A stretch of DNA of 64,000 bases from Bacteroides sp. AN502(2024) (GCF_041227145.1 NZ_JBGFSP010000003.1:3348001-3412000), one strand, 5' to 3'. Shown: positions 7,456 through 17,709, numbered from the stretch's first letter. Notes: generated by a model from the sequence alone, not told the origin. Program-made: numbers and translations.

Positions 7456-9162
7456 TTATTTGCTTACTTTCTCTGCTTCCAAAATGGCTTGATATGCATT
7501 TACGATACCTCCGGAAAGGCATAAATCTTCGAAAAGGAACAAATCCTGTGAAGGGGTGTCATCCACGCGGATTCCTTTTTCTACTTCTACACCTTTGCGT
7601 GAAGTGACGCTTTTCAGTAATATATCACGGATTTGAGAGCCTGTCAGTTTGGGGAAATAAGATTTTACAAGGGCGGCCACACCGGCTACCGTAGCCGAAG
7701 CCATTCCTTTATCGCTTCCTTTTTGATAGGTATCTCCCATGTAAGACGAATAAATGTCTGTTCCCGGAGCATACAAGTCAAGAGTGGTAGCACCATAATC
7801 GGTGTTCAATACCGGATTCCCATTCTTGTCTGAAGAAGCAACTACCATAAAATTGGTAAGTTCTCCGTCTTTGCTCATTTTACGATGGGGGAGGAGTTCG
7901 TTCTTATCCATATCTACTGACGAATCCCACACCGGAACGATCACCAATGCTCCTTTCTTTTCCGCTTCTTTCAGTGCGTCTGTTACCCACTGTCTCTGCT
8001 CTTTCGGATAGATGGCGTTTTGTTCCGGTAATACAATCACATCGGCTCCGTGGCTGACAGCATAGCGAATGGCCAATGCCATATCTTTCAGGTAAGGCTC
8101 TCCTTCTCCCGGATGGATACGCAGGGTCATGATTTCGGCATTATCGGCAATGCCGTTACTCCCGATGCCATTGTCACGTTTGGCTGCAATGACACCTGCT
8201 TGCATGACACCGGTGGCTGCATCCGATGTCAATAGTACATGATTGCCGTAATGCGTGTCGTTAATATCCAAAGGGTTGTCACCTACAATCTCTTTCCGAT
8301 TATCAGCTCCATATTTCTTCAGGGCTTCTTCATAAGCTGCCCGGGCTGTCTTTACGCTTCTTTTCCCCATATTCTGGTATACAGGTTCCCATTTGTCTGT
8401 ATTATAAAGACTGAATGAATAGGCTGTAAAAACAAAAGCCACTTCGGAAAGGCTGTCTTTTTCCGCTTTGGGATCGTAACAACTTTGAAACTCTTCGATC
8501 GTTAATTCTTTTCCGGGGAAACGTTTCTTCATGTCCTTATCGAATTTCTCGACATATTCTTCAATGACATACGAAAGTTGCAGGCCGGCATAGGCTCCCC
8601 CGATTCGGGATTCCGGCATCACCTTGAAACGATAGTAATTGTATTCTTGTATGTTTTCCGGTGCGGGAACTTCCTGTCGCTTTCCGTTAATGATTTTATA
8701 ATATTTCTTTCCATCAGAGATATAATCTGCATATTTATCTTTCAGACGGAAAAATTCACGTTCTCCTTCACGTGTCAGGGCTTCCATGACCTGGTCATCT
8801 TTACCGCCGATGAAATTCCATCCATTGATGTCGTCTGTCAACCCATTCTTGTCATCGTCTTTTTGGTTCTGCTTTTCTTTGGGATTCACCCAAATCGCCT
8901 GTTTCAAATCTTCGTGTTCCACGTCCATTCCTGTTCCAATCAGTGCGATGACTGCTCTTTTTTTAGCTTTCTTTTTATTGGCTTTCAGGTAATCATAGGC
9001 TTTGTTTACTTCTGCTCCATATACACTGTCTTGGTCGAAAGAACAGTTAAACCAATCCAGCTCGGATTGTTTCTTTTGTGTTTCTATCTTTTGTTTGACT
9101 AACTGGGCTGATGCAGTCCCACAAATAAGGCAGCATAAAGTAAAGAATGTAAGTTTCTTCAT
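7456..9162 (-). CDS. Subtilisin-like (S8) protein lacking all catalytic residues
   Basis: 568-aa secreted protein (signal MKKLTFFTLCCLICGTASAQ) with a clear S8 fold, but each active-site motif is altered. The Asp motif (usually I-D-T/S-G) is ALIGTGMD with Gly76. The HGTHVAG motif is ATGVMQAG with Thr317 at the His position. The oxyanion AGN region reads PVWDSS. GTSMA reads DKGMA with Gly486 for the nucleophile Ser. The surrounding fold stays well conserved (AGVIAAKRDNGIGSNGIADNAEIMTLRI; SATVAGVAALVKSYFPKLT). A long insert between the Asp and His blocks is usual for Bacteroidetes S8 members. I infer a pseudoprotease that binds rather than cuts. Confidence 0.88.
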   Translation of the reverse strand: MKKLTFFTLCCLICGTASAQLVKQKIETQKKQSELDWFNCSFDQDSVYGAEVNKAYDYLKANKKKAKKRAVIALIGTGMDVEHEDLKQAIWVNPKEKQNQKDDDKNGLTDDINGWNFIGGKDDQVMEALTREGEREFFRLKDKYADYISDGKKYYKIINGKRQEVPAPENIQEYNYYRFKVMPESRIGGAYAGLQLSYVIEEYVEKFDKDMKKRFPGKELTIEEFQSCYDPKAEKDSLSEVAFVFTAYSFSLYNTDKWEPVYQNMGKRSVKTARAAYEEALKKYGADNRKEIVGDNPLDINDTHYGNHVLLTSDAATGVMQAGVIAAKRDNGIGSNGIADNAEIMTLRIHPGEGEPYLKDMALAIRYAVSHGADVIVLPEQNAIYPKEQRQWVTDALKEAEKKGALVIVPVWDSSVDMDKNELLPHRKMSKDGELTNFMVVASSDKNGNPVLNTDYGATTLDLYAPGTDIYSSYMGDTYQKGSDKGMASATVAGVAALVKSYFPKLTGSQIRDILLKSVTSRKGVEVEKGIRVDDTPSQDLFLFEDLCLSGGIVNAYQAILEAEKVSK

Positions 9163-9194
9163 TGTAGAGTGAATTATAATATTTATATGTTGAA

Positions 9195-10208
9195 TTAATT
9201 TCTGGCTTTTAATATGGCTTTGCGTACTTCTTCGCCGCGGACATTACGTGCTACAAGTTTACCTTCTTTGTCAATGACTACAAGAAAAGGAATGGCATAA
9301 AATCCATACGCAGTCTGAATGGCACTGGGGTTTTCATTGCTTTTAGGAAAGCCCGCTTTATCCCACAGCATTACCCAAGGAAGTTTCTCCTCGTCCAGCA
9401 TTTTTTTCCATTTAGCCTGGTTATTGTCCAGTGATACGCTGATGAATTCCAAATCGTCTGCTTTCAGTTCATTGTATATTTTCAGCATGCTGCGCATCTC
9501 TTTGCGGCAAGGGGCACACCAGGAAGCGCAGAAGTCTAGTACAACAATTTTACCGCGAAAGTCTTTTAAACTGACAGGCCGGTCATTGACATCAGTGAAA
9601 GTAAAGTCCGGACATTCTGCACCTATAATTTGGTGGGAGAGAATCTGGACTCTTTCCACCAGCCATTGGGCAGATAAAGAATTTCGTTCTTCATTGGGAA
9701 TCATATCCAATAACTTCTTGTTGGAGTAATAATCATTCACATTGGCCAGATAGGCTAGTGCGGCTGCCATACCGGTTGATAGTTGCGTGTGGGCCGGAAG
9801 GGAAATGATTGCTTTGTCTGGGTCTTTTTCTGTAGGCAAATATTCTTGCAGGGAGAGGAACGAATCGATGCCTTTAAACGACAGGGAGCTCTGTTCCGGA
9901 CTTGTCTCATCGTAGTAGCCGTTGATGTTCACCTCGTGGTTCTCGAAATATATTTTCTCTTCCGTTTCTCCGATCCGCAACGTGTAGATATCGGGGCGAA
10001 TCCACTTCTGTTCCGTGGCGAACTCTTTATTGGAGTGTAGATCACAACTAAGAATAAGCGTTCCGTTCAGGTCTTTTACTTGCAAAGTCGTAGGCTTCAG
10101 TATTTTTAATTTGCCTTTAATTTGTAATCCATCTTTGCACCACGAAGTTGTCGTGGTGCATAAGATGGATAAGAAGAATAAAAAGAAAAGTTTCTTTATT
10201 GATATCAT
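9195..10208 (-). CDS. TlpA-like thiol-disulfide oxidoreductase
   Basis: About 337-aa exported thioredoxin-fold protein. An N-terminal DUF4369-like beta domain (LQIKGKLKILKPTTLQVKDL) is followed by an AhpC-TSA/Redoxin-type domain with LDFCASWCAPCRKEM and a cis-Pro loop (YAIPFLVVIDKEGK). The start is placed at ATG 10208 because it begins a good signal peptide (MISIKKLFFLFFLSILC); the longer frame begins only with GTG at 10253. It lies in the SusCD operon, 41 bp after the metallopeptidase-like gene. Such proteins reduce or isomerise disulfides outside the cytoplasm; here the target may be cysteine-containing peptides or the operon's own proteins. Confidence 0.87.
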   Translation of the reverse strand: MISIKKLFFLFFLSILCTTTTSWCKDGLQIKGKLKILKPTTLQVKDLNGTLILSCDLHSNKEFATEQKWIRPDIYTLRIGETEEKIYFENHEVNINGYYDETSPEQSSLSFKGIDSFLSLQEYLPTEKDPDKAIISLPAHTQLSTGMAAALAYLANVNDYYSNKKLLDMIPNEERNSLSAQWLVERVQILSHQIIGAECPDFTFTDVNDRPVSLKDFRGKIVVLDFCASWCAPCRKEMRSMLKIYNELKADDLEFISVSLDNNQAKWKKMLDEEKLPWVMLWDKAGFPKSNENPSAIQTAYGFYAIPFLVVIDKEGKLVARNVRGEEVRKAILKARN

Positions 10209-10249
10209 AGAATTGTATTTAAATGAGAATCGTTGTAGACGGATGGTTA

Positions 10250-11293
10250 TCACCAGTTAGACCAATCGTCTCCACCTCCTTCGTCTCCACCTTCTTCATC
10301 GTTATTGCCCGGTATTTCAGGATGAGGCTCGATATCCCAGTTATCCGGACCCTTGGCGATGGCTTCCAGATCAATTCCATAATTGTCTTTCATATAATTG
10401 CGTACCAAAGTGAATTTTTCGGTGATAAGCGGGTATTGAGCGTATTGTACATCGCTTTCGGCTTTCGTATAATACAAGGATAGCAAGACATATCCTGCAA
10501 ATGCAGCTTCTTGGGTCGGATTGCTACCGTCGTATCCTTCATTCGGTGAGAATGTGGTTGTATTTACAGTACCTGGGAATCCCCTTTTCAGTTGATAATC
10601 AGGACTGTCCTGATTATCAGATATAGGAGTCACATAATCCAAACCGCGGTTGAACTCTTCGGGAATGGCGATTAGCTTTCTTTCTATGGCTATTTTTATG
10701 ATATTGCCGAGAATCATTTTTCGGCGTTGGCTAAACGTTGGTTCGTCCTCAGGTATAATATATTTGTCGGTCATTTCTGCCTGAGGTCCGAATAAGCAGG
10801 TACTCCAATAATCCAGTCCGTTGGTGATTTCGTGCATGGCGTTATTTTGTTCGAAGAGAACTACCCCCCCAACTTCAAATTTCACTGTCACATGTACGTT
10901 ATATCCCATATACCAATACATCGGTAGCACGTAATCTGTGATTTTTTTACATTTTTCGTTATTGAGGTAGGCGAATATGTGCTTTTTCATAAATTCCGTA
11001 TAGAACTGCGCCATTTCGTCGCTGATACACCCTTCTCCTTTATAGCTTGTAGATGTACCTCCCGTTCCTGTCCAGCTACGATTGAAATCTTCATCTTGCA
11101 GGTCTTTATAAATCAGGTAAACACCGAAATCTTTGTGTATTTGTGCGATGTCATTATCCCAACTATTCGTCCCTTGAGGAACTTTGAAACGCAATTCAAT
11201 GCCTCCTTCTGTGGGGGTAAGTGCATCTTCTTCATAGCATGAAGTGAATGCCATGCACATGAGTAATCCCCCTATTAGATATATATTTCTCAT
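10250..11293 (-). CDS. Peptidase_Mx1-like lipoprotein without HExxH motif
   Basis: 347-aa lipoprotein (MRNIYLIGGLLMCMAFTSC, lipobox FTSC). Size, position after SusD, and segments such as IPEEFNRGLDYVTP and the later GFPGTV...QEAAFAGYVLLS resemble the SusD-linked putative zinc metallopeptidases (PF15890 type). The zinc motif expected between them (HExxH) is missing: the aligned stretch near residues 192-203 reads KMILGNIIKIAI. The C-terminus is acidic and Gly-rich (about residues 330-347). If the family call is right this is an inactive relative, perhaps a surface binding protein. The family match is from memory of the pattern and is moderate. Confidence 0.55.
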   Translation of the reverse strand: MRNIYLIGGLLMCMAFTSCYEEDALTPTEGGIELRFKVPQGTNSWDNDIAQIHKDFGVYLIYKDLQDEDFNRSWTGTGGTSTSYKGEGCISDEMAQFYTEFMKKHIFAYLNNEKCKKITDYVLPMYWYMGYNVHVTVKFEVGGVVLFEQNNAMHEITNGLDYWSTCLFGPQAEMTDKYIIPEDEPTFSQRRKMILGNIIKIAIERKLIAIPEEFNRGLDYVTPISDNQDSPDYQLKRGFPGTVNTTTFSPNEGYDGSNPTQEAAFAGYVLLSLYYTKAESDVQYAQYPLITEKFTLVRNYMKDNYGIDLEAIAKGPDNWDIEPHPEIPGNNDEEGGDEGGGDDWSNW

Positions 11294-11329
11294 CTTTGTT
11301 CTTTTTTTAAGTTCTAGAATTTAATAGCA

Positions 11330-12880
11330 TTAATTTTCCCGTTTGGGGGCCAAAGGATTTTGTTCCAGGTATTTGTTCTTAATCAGCACTTCATCCGGAA
11401 TCGGCAGCGTATAGGAGGGATCGTTGTGTTTCAGCGTATATACTTGATCTTCCCATTTGTGTGTGATTGGCGGCATCCCGTAACGTCTCAGATCGAACCA
11501 ACGTTGTCCCTCGAAGCAAAATTCTTTTCTTCTTTCTGCCTTGATAAACTCCTTCAATGGCTCACCGGTCAATCCGGTAGGGATAGCCAACTTCCCGGGT
11601 TCGTAACGATTCTCCAACAAAGTTCTCATAGCCGAAAGTGCTGTGTTTTCTTCGTTATTGTGGGCGGCTGCTTCTGCGAGATTCAGGTATGCTTCACTCA
11701 GTCTGAAAGAGAGTGCAAAGTTCTCTGAACCATTAGGCTCTCCTGTAGCGGATATCTGGTATTTTCCGAAAGAGCTGTATTCGTTCGGATAAAAACTGTA
11801 ATTGTCTTTATTATATTCTTTAACTATGTATTTCTCTTTTCTTAAATCTCCGTCTTCAAAGCTTCCTATCAAATCATCGGAAGCAACGAAGGCTTTCCGG
11901 TAATAGGTTGTTTTCCAATCGGGAAAATTGGGGTCTTCCTCTTCACGGGATACCGTCTCGTTATTGAACTCTGTGAGATCAGATACATTGCCATATAGCC
12001 AGATTACTTCCGGTGACTTCAAAGAAGTGAAATTGTAATAAGGCTCTGTCGTTGATGTGGAAGGCAGATTATTCAGATTGATTAAAGAGAAAGACCATTC
12101 TTTGATTACCTTGTTGGCATATACGGCAGCATCCTTCCAATTTTCCATATAAAGAAAAACACGGGATTTCAATAGTTGTATCATGGGAAGGCTGATTAGA
12201 TAGTTCGGTTCGTATTGCTTATCTTTCGGTAGAGTAAGAAATAACTCCTCCGCTTTAGTCAGGTCTTTTACAATCTGGTCATAAACTTCTTCTACACTAT
12301 TACGTGTCATTAATAACTCTTCTTCGGGCAGCAGGTTACTTGTTAGTTTGAGGGGTACTCCCGCTGCTTGTTTGTCATAATTATAGGGTGCACCGAAATG
12401 ATTGACCAACATGAAGTAATAGAATGCTCTCAGACCCAACGCTTGAGCAATCACATAATTCTTTTCCGTTTCCGTTCCATTTACATCACTGATATAATCA
12501 AGTGCAGCATTTGCTCCTAAAATAAATTTATAGTAACCTTCCCAGATATTGTAGACAACGGGACTGTTCTTTTGCATGGTGAAAAACATATACGGCTGCC
12601 ATGTGAAGACGGCTTTCTTGGATTCTACATATCCCAATAAGTTGGAGTCGAATTCATATCCGGTTTTGTGAAACTGGACATCATCATCGAGGAAACTTAA
12701 AAAGCCTAGTAAATTGTTACCTGACTTATGTTGAGGATAAGCACTGCCGATTAGCATCTCTTGCAGAGCGTTAGCGTCTTTGGGAACATATTCGCTTTGG
12801 GATTTCGGCTCTAGAAAGTCAGAGCAGGATGACAGTGACAGTAGGCCGATTCCTATAATTGTATATATATTTTTTTTCAT
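11330..12880 (-). CDS. SusD-like outer-membrane substrate-binding lipoprotein
   Basis: 516-aa SusD/RagB family lipoprotein. The lipobox is in GIGLLSLSSCSDFLEP. TPR-like helical segments and the family signature near the C-terminus (FIKAERRKEFCFEGQRWFDLRRYG and LPIPDEVLIKNKYLEQNP) are clear. It forms the lid of the SusC porin directly upstream (12 bp gap). The operon holds peptidase-type genes and no glycosidase, so the ligand is more likely a peptide or protein fragment than a glycan. Confidence 0.95.
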   Translation of the reverse strand: MKKNIYTIIGIGLLSLSSCSDFLEPKSQSEYVPKDANALQEMLIGSAYPQHKSGNNLLGFLSFLDDDVQFHKTGYEFDSNLLGYVESKKAVFTWQPYMFFTMQKNSPVVYNIWEGYYKFILGANAALDYISDVNGTETEKNYVIAQALGLRAFYYFMLVNHFGAPYNYDKQAAGVPLKLTSNLLPEEELLMTRNSVEEVYDQIVKDLTKAEELFLTLPKDKQYEPNYLISLPMIQLLKSRVFLYMENWKDAAVYANKVIKEWSFSLINLNNLPSTSTTEPYYNFTSLKSPEVIWLYGNVSDLTEFNNETVSREEEDPNFPDWKTTYYRKAFVASDDLIGSFEDGDLRKEKYIVKEYNKDNYSFYPNEYSSFGKYQISATGEPNGSENFALSFRLSEAYLNLAEAAAHNNEENTALSAMRTLLENRYEPGKLAIPTGLTGEPLKEFIKAERRKEFCFEGQRWFDLRRYGMPPITHKWEDQVYTLKHNDPSYTLPIPDEVLIKNKYLEQNPLAPKREN

Positions 12881-12891
12881 CTTTTATGTTT

Positions 12892-15800
12892 TTAGAAACC
12901 AATGTTGATACCGAATGAATAATTGCGTGGAAGTACACTGTTGCTGACTTCCGGGTCGAATCCGTTGAAGCGTTTGCTGGCGATAACGAAGAGATTGTCC
13001 ATGTTGAAATTGAGAGACACGTTCTTCATGTATAATTTCTCACACCATTCGCGTTTCATTTGCCAAGATAAACCGATATTGCGGCAACGCAGGAATGAAC
13101 CGCTTACAACCATCGCATCAGACTGTGCCCATACCGGGATTTTGAAAGAACTTTCTTCATTAGGCAATATGAGAGTCGCACTGCCTTTAGGTAGTGAAGG
13201 TATAATGGTATGTGCTTCGTCTCCCGGCTCTTTCCAACGGTTTAGCAGATCACGGTTTATATTCGTATATGGATCGGGCATATAGTAGGAACTGCTGAAT
13301 TGTGAGTAGGGTGAAGGCAGACGCTTTTTGTTACCCAATAAGAGTGAGAAACTGGTGTTTAGTGTCAATGATTTATATCGGAAGCTTAGATTTAATCCTC
13401 CGGTAAAATAGGGATCTCTTTGCCCTGAATAAACCAAATAGGTGGTAGGGTCTATCAATCGGCTCCGCTGCTCTTCCGGAACATCCAGAAGATTGAACAG
13501 AGGCTCACCGGTTTGTCCGTCCAGACCGGCAAATGAATATGACCAAAAAGCACTAAGCGGATAGCCTTGTTTGAGTATGATGTCCGAACGTCCGTTCAGG
13601 AAATCATTTGCCTTGACTTCGATGTCCGTATGTCCGCCTTCGTTCCAGTTTTTAGATGCATTCAGACTGACGCTTAATGCATAATCACGTTTCTGGATAG
13701 GAGTGAAGGTCAGTGTGTATTCGATACCTCTGTTGTGGATGATACCTCCGTTACGTTTCATCGAAGAAATTCCATATTCATAAGGCAGGTCTAATTCGAC
13801 AATCGCATTAGAGCGTCTTGTATAATATTCCAGGTTCATATTGAACAGACCGAATAATTCCAGATCGACACCGAAGTTCCATGATTTGGTACGCTCCCAA
13901 GAGAGTGTAGGATTGGGAATTTGGGAAATAGTAGATTGATATCGGTTATACAGATTCGCTACTGTTCCCTGATTCAGAATCAGGTCCGGGCTGAGACGTG
14001 TCAGTGCATTTCCTTGAATACCATACGTGCCTCGGAAATTTAAATTAGTGATCCACTTTACATATTTTTTCATGAACTCTTCTTCGGAAGCTCTCCATGA
14101 GAAACCGAATGAATAGGTGGGGTCGATGCGATGATTGCTGTCTTGTCCGAAACGATTGGATGCGTCATTACGGATATTGGCATTGATTACATACCGGTTT
14201 TTGAATGAATAGGCGAGTGTCGCAAATACCGAGAAGAAATTATCTGTAGTATTTACTTTTTTCCAACCACCGTCGTATATCCTCTGCAGAATACCCCAGC
14301 CACTGCTCTGAGAACCGCTGATAGGTTCGAAAGCTTTCATGGTGGTCGGGCTTGTGATGACTTCTCCTCTGTCGGGAACATATCCCCATACGGTATTGTT
14401 TACTCCCTTGTTGGTAGAAGAACGCAACTCCATACCTACCAGTGCATTCAATCGGTTTTCATCATTGAACGCCTTACTGAATAGCAACTTGTTCTGTATG
14501 TTGTAAGAGTATTGATGTGCGTTATTGGTGAACAATTCACCGCCGAAAGGCAGTAAGGCGGCTTTGAATTCTTTGCTGGCCGGTGAAACCGAGTTGAAGT
14601 CATATCCGCGGTATTGTTCGGCAATGTAAAATGTCCGTTCTGTTTCCCATGCCTCGTTCGTACTGTTATTATCCGAATAGCCTCCGGTGAATTGATAAGT
14701 CAACCAATCCAGAATGTTCCATCTCAAATCAAGTGAAGCGGACAGATAACTGGATGCTGATTTCGAGCCGCTATTATCTCGTTCATTGATGAAATTGTAC
14801 GATAATGATTTTACTCCTTCATTATATGGATAAGTGGCTTTCATTTGATAAAATGCATCAGGAGCTATCGAGCGGTTAGTGGTCGTCGCATATCCCATAG
14901 GATTTACTCCTCCGGCAAATCCTTTATTGGTACTTACACTACCGTTGATGGCTGCATTTATGGTTAATTTCTGTACCGGACGTATCGTGATGGCGAGACG
15001 ACCTGTCATACGTTCACTGTCGTTTCCGATTTCCTGTCCTTCACTCTTGGAATATCCCACAGACGCTGAGTAGCTGTACTTGTTTGTCCCACCGGAAACA
15101 CTTAGATTATGATTGTGGCTGAAAGAACGGCGGGTGAGCAGTTTGAACCAGTCTGTATTCTGTGTCTCCAGCACATTCCGTTGGGCTATGAATTCGTCAG
15201 AGGATATCTCGTGTGATAAGTACATATTCAATAACCCCTCATAGGTGTATATTTGTTTGATAGGTTCCGCACTGTAGGGAGTTCCCCAGTTGAATGCTTC
15301 TTGAGAGAACAGTATCCTCTCTTTGGAGTTCATGTAATTGAACTGTCCGTAGTTGGGGCGCGTACCTATTACAAAATTAGAGGTATAATTGACACTTAGA
15401 CGATCTGTCGTATTCTTTTTGGTGGTGATTTCAATCACTCCGTTAGATGCTTTCGAACCATAAATAGCTGTTGCGGAGGCGTCTTTCAGAATACTGATGC
15501 TTTCGATATCGGCAGGGTTCAGCCAGGAGATCTGGTTACCGATGATATTTTTTAAATCGTTCGTCATCAGTGAAGTCGCATCCAAATCCAGCGGGTCTTC
15601 CTGGATGATTCCGTCCACGACCCATAGAGGGTCTTGATTGCCCAATAAGGTGCTTGTTCCACGAATCTGAATTTTGGGAGCAGTACCTACACGGCTACTG
15701 GTATTGGTTACCACCATACCTGCCACGCGCCCTTGTAACATCTGGTCGATGGTAGTATAGGAAGGCATTATAATATCTTTCGCTTTGATCGTAGTAATAG

Positions 15801-16455
15801 AACCTACGAGGTCGCGGCGTTGAATGTTCTGATAACCGGTTACCACCACTTCGTCAATCTCTGTACTGGAATTGTTCAGAGTGATATTGATTGTTTTCTT
15901 ACCCGTATATTTGACTGTTTTCTTTTCCATTCCGATAAACGAATAGGTCAGTATTAACCCTTCTTGTGCGGGAATGTTGAACGTATAACGTCCGTCCAAT
16001 CCGGCAATGGCTCCCTGTTTGGACCCTCGAATCGTAACAGTGGCTCCGGGTAATGCCTCACCACTGGCATCTCGAATCCAACCGCTAATGGTTACTTTAG
16101 GGGTTTGCTTTTTTTTGATTACGATTGCACTACCGGAAACTTCGTAAGTTAAGTTAGTACCTTCCAGACATTCATCCAGAATTTCAATAATCGTTTTATC
16201 TTTAGCCTTGACCGTGATATCGGTTACATTTGCAATATCTTCCGTTGCATACATAAAGATAAATTTAGTACGATTCTGCAGATACCAGAGTGCTGCTTCC
16301 AAAGTCTCTCCTCTTAAGTCGATAGAGATTCTTTGATTTTCTTGTGCTTGAATCATAAGTGAAGAAAGGGAGAATATCCATAAAAGGCAGAATTTCACCA
16401 AGTTTCTGCTTACATAAGATATCGCCCATGGTAAGGATTGCGTTCGTTTTTTCAT
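12892..16455 (-). CDS. SusC-like TonB-dependent transporter with STN signalling domain
   Basis: 1187-aa outer-membrane transporter. In order: signal peptide, STN domain (residues about 45-110, ETLEAALWYLQNRTKFIFMY to YEVSGSAIVIKK), carboxypeptidase-D-like domain (VTISGWIRDASGEALPGATVTI), plug domain with IDEVVVTGYQ and GVIEITTKKN, and the barrel ending in NYSFGINIGF. The STN domain is what couples such receptors to FecR anti-sigma factors, and the FecR gene lies 25 bp upstream. It should import the operon's ligand using TonB and induce its own operon. Confidence 0.96.
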   Translation of the reverse strand: MKKRTQSLPWAISYVSRNLVKFCLLWIFSLSSLMIQAQENQRISIDLRGETLEAALWYLQNRTKFIFMYATEDIANVTDITVKAKDKTIIEILDECLEGTNLTYEVSGSAIVIKKKQTPKVTISGWIRDASGEALPGATVTIRGSKQGAIAGLDGRYTFNIPAQEGLILTYSFIGMEKKTVKYTGKKTINITLNNSSTEIDEVVVTGYQNIQRRDLVGSITTIKAKDIIMPSYTTIDQMLQGRVAGMVVTNTSSRVGTAPKIQIRGTSTLLGNQDPLWVVDGIIQEDPLDLDATSLMTNDLKNIIGNQISWLNPADIESISILKDASATAIYGSKASNGVIEITTKKNTTDRLSVNYTSNFVIGTRPNYGQFNYMNSKERILFSQEAFNWGTPYSAEPIKQIYTYEGLLNMYLSHEISSDEFIAQRNVLETQNTDWFKLLTRRSFSHNHNLSVSGGTNKYSYSASVGYSKSEGQEIGNDSERMTGRLAITIRPVQKLTINAAINGSVSTNKGFAGGVNPMGYATTTNRSIAPDAFYQMKATYPYNEGVKSLSYNFINERDNSGSKSASSYLSASLDLRWNILDWLTYQFTGGYSDNNSTNEAWETERTFYIAEQYRGYDFNSVSPASKEFKAALLPFGGELFTNNAHQYSYNIQNKLLFSKAFNDENRLNALVGMELRSSTNKGVNNTVWGYVPDRGEVITSPTTMKAFEPISGSQSSGWGILQRIYDGGWKKVNTTDNFFSVFATLAYSFKNRYVINANIRNDASNRFGQDSNHRIDPTYSFGFSWRASEEEFMKKYVKWITNLNFRGTYGIQGNALTRLSPDLILNQGTVANLYNRYQSTISQIPNPTLSWERTKSWNFGVDLELFGLFNMNLEYYTRRSNAIVELDLPYEYGISSMKRNGGIIHNRGIEYTLTFTPIQKRDYALSVSLNASKNWNEGGHTDIEVKANDFLNGRSDIILKQGYPLSAFWSYSFAGLDGQTGEPLFNLLDVPEEQRSRLIDPTTYLVYSGQRDPYFTGGLNLSFRYKSLTLNTSFSLLLGNKKRLPSPYSQFSSSYYMPDPYTNINRDLLNRWKEPGDEAHTIIPSLPKGSATLILPNEESSFKIPVWAQSDAMVVSGSFLRCRNIGLSWQMKREWCEKLYMKNVSLNFNMDNLFVIASKRFNGFDPEVSNSVLPRNYSFGINIGF

Positions 16456-16480
16456 AATGCGTTAGTTATATTATGTATTA

Positions 16481-17641
16481 TTACTGTTTATAGGAAATAT
16501 GCAAGATGCCTTCTCGTTGCTTGATGTTTACCAGATTCAATTCTGTTATCATGTCGATAATCGGGTTCATGTTTTCGTAACGATTAAGGGAGGCTCCGAT
16601 TCGTACCTGTCTGGCAGTTTCGTCCTCGAAAGCATACTGGAATCCGTACCATTTGGAAAGATATGACATGACATTCTCAAGAGGAACATTTAAAAAGATA
16701 AATGATCCGGACTCCCAGGATGTATACAGCTCTGTATTTACGTTGGCAACGGTATTGGCATGAGTCTTTTGATTATAAGTATAGTGTTGGTCGGGGAGCA
16801 ATTCAAAAATTTCATTTCCACTGCTGATTTTCACGTTTCCGCTGATTAGCGTAGTGCTTTCCGTCTCTTCATCTGCATAGGCCCTTACATTGAAAGAGGT
16901 TCCTGTCACCCGGATGGAGGTATGCGGCGTTTGCACGATGAATGGATGTGCTTTGTCCGGAGCAACATCGAAATAGGCTTCACCTTCAACCTGTACGATC
17001 CGCTCCTTATTGCTGAAACAAATCGGATAAGTCAGTTGAGATTCTGCATTCAGATGCACTTTCGTTCCATCCGAAAGGACAATGTGACACTCCATACCAT
17101 GCAGTGTACGGAGAGTGTTCTTGATTTCTTTCACTTGCGGCTTGTTGGCCGGTGTCTGGTAATTTATACCTTTGGGTTCGATAACAAATACTTCGGTAGC
17201 TCCTTCCGGAAGGACTCCGTCGGGAATTCTTAATGTGTTTCCATTGCTTAAAGTGATCTCGCCACCCCTTGTTCCCGGAGTGATTTCACCGATTGGCTCC
17301 TCGGTTGTCCAATCATATATAAGGTAGGAGGCAGGTATTATCAGAAGCAGGATAAAGGCAGCATATTTTAGCCCCTTTTTCCATAAAAGCTGACTGAATG
17401 TTTTTTCTCTTTCTAATAGCGGATAGACTTTCTCCCACGCTTTGTGTGAAGAGAAACTTTTTATTAACCGACTGTTTTCTTCGTACGTCTCTTTGTTTAA
17501 TATCCGGTCGGCTATCTTTTGATGCTCAGGACTTTCATCCAACCATGCGCGATAGTTCTTTTCCTCTTCGGGGGTAGACGAATGGGTAAATAAGGAAGCT
17601 AAGATTTTTGCAATTTTAAATTTTTCTTTGAATGAATTCAT
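16481..17641 (-). CDS. FecR-family anti-sigma factor
   Basis: 386-aa inner-membrane regulator. A cytoplasmic N-terminal part is followed by one transmembrane segment (GLKYAAFILLLIIPASYLIYDW, about residues 89-110). The periplasmic FecR domain carries ITLSNGNTLRIPDG and VHLNAESQLTYP, and the C-terminal DUF4974-like segment ends in LENVMSYLSKWYGFQY and LNLVNIKQREG. It should hold the adjacent sigma factor until the SusC STN domain signals substrate arrival. It lies between the sigma gene (68 bp away) and susC. Confidence 0.95.
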   Translation of the reverse strand: MNSFKEKFKIAKILASLFTHSSTPEEEKNYRAWLDESPEHQKIADRILNKETYEENSRLIKSFSSHKAWEKVYPLLEREKTFSQLLWKKGLKYAAFILLLIIPASYLIYDWTTEEPIGEITPGTRGGEITLSNGNTLRIPDGVLPEGATEVFVIEPKGINYQTPANKPQVKEIKNTLRTLHGMECHIVLSDGTKVHLNAESQLTYPICFSNKERIVQVEGEAYFDVAPDKAHPFIVQTPHTSIRVTGTSFNVRAYADEETESTTLISGNVKISSGNEIFELLPDQHYTYNQKTHANTVANVNTELYTSWESGSFIFLNVPLENVMSYLSKWYGFQYAFEDETARQVRIGASLNRYENMNPIIDMITELNLVNIKQREGILHISYKQ

Positions 17642-17709
17642 CCTTTTTCTTACTTTGTTATATAGCTATAACAATCCAATCGAGAAAACGGGGTAATCAA
17701 AAAGTTATT

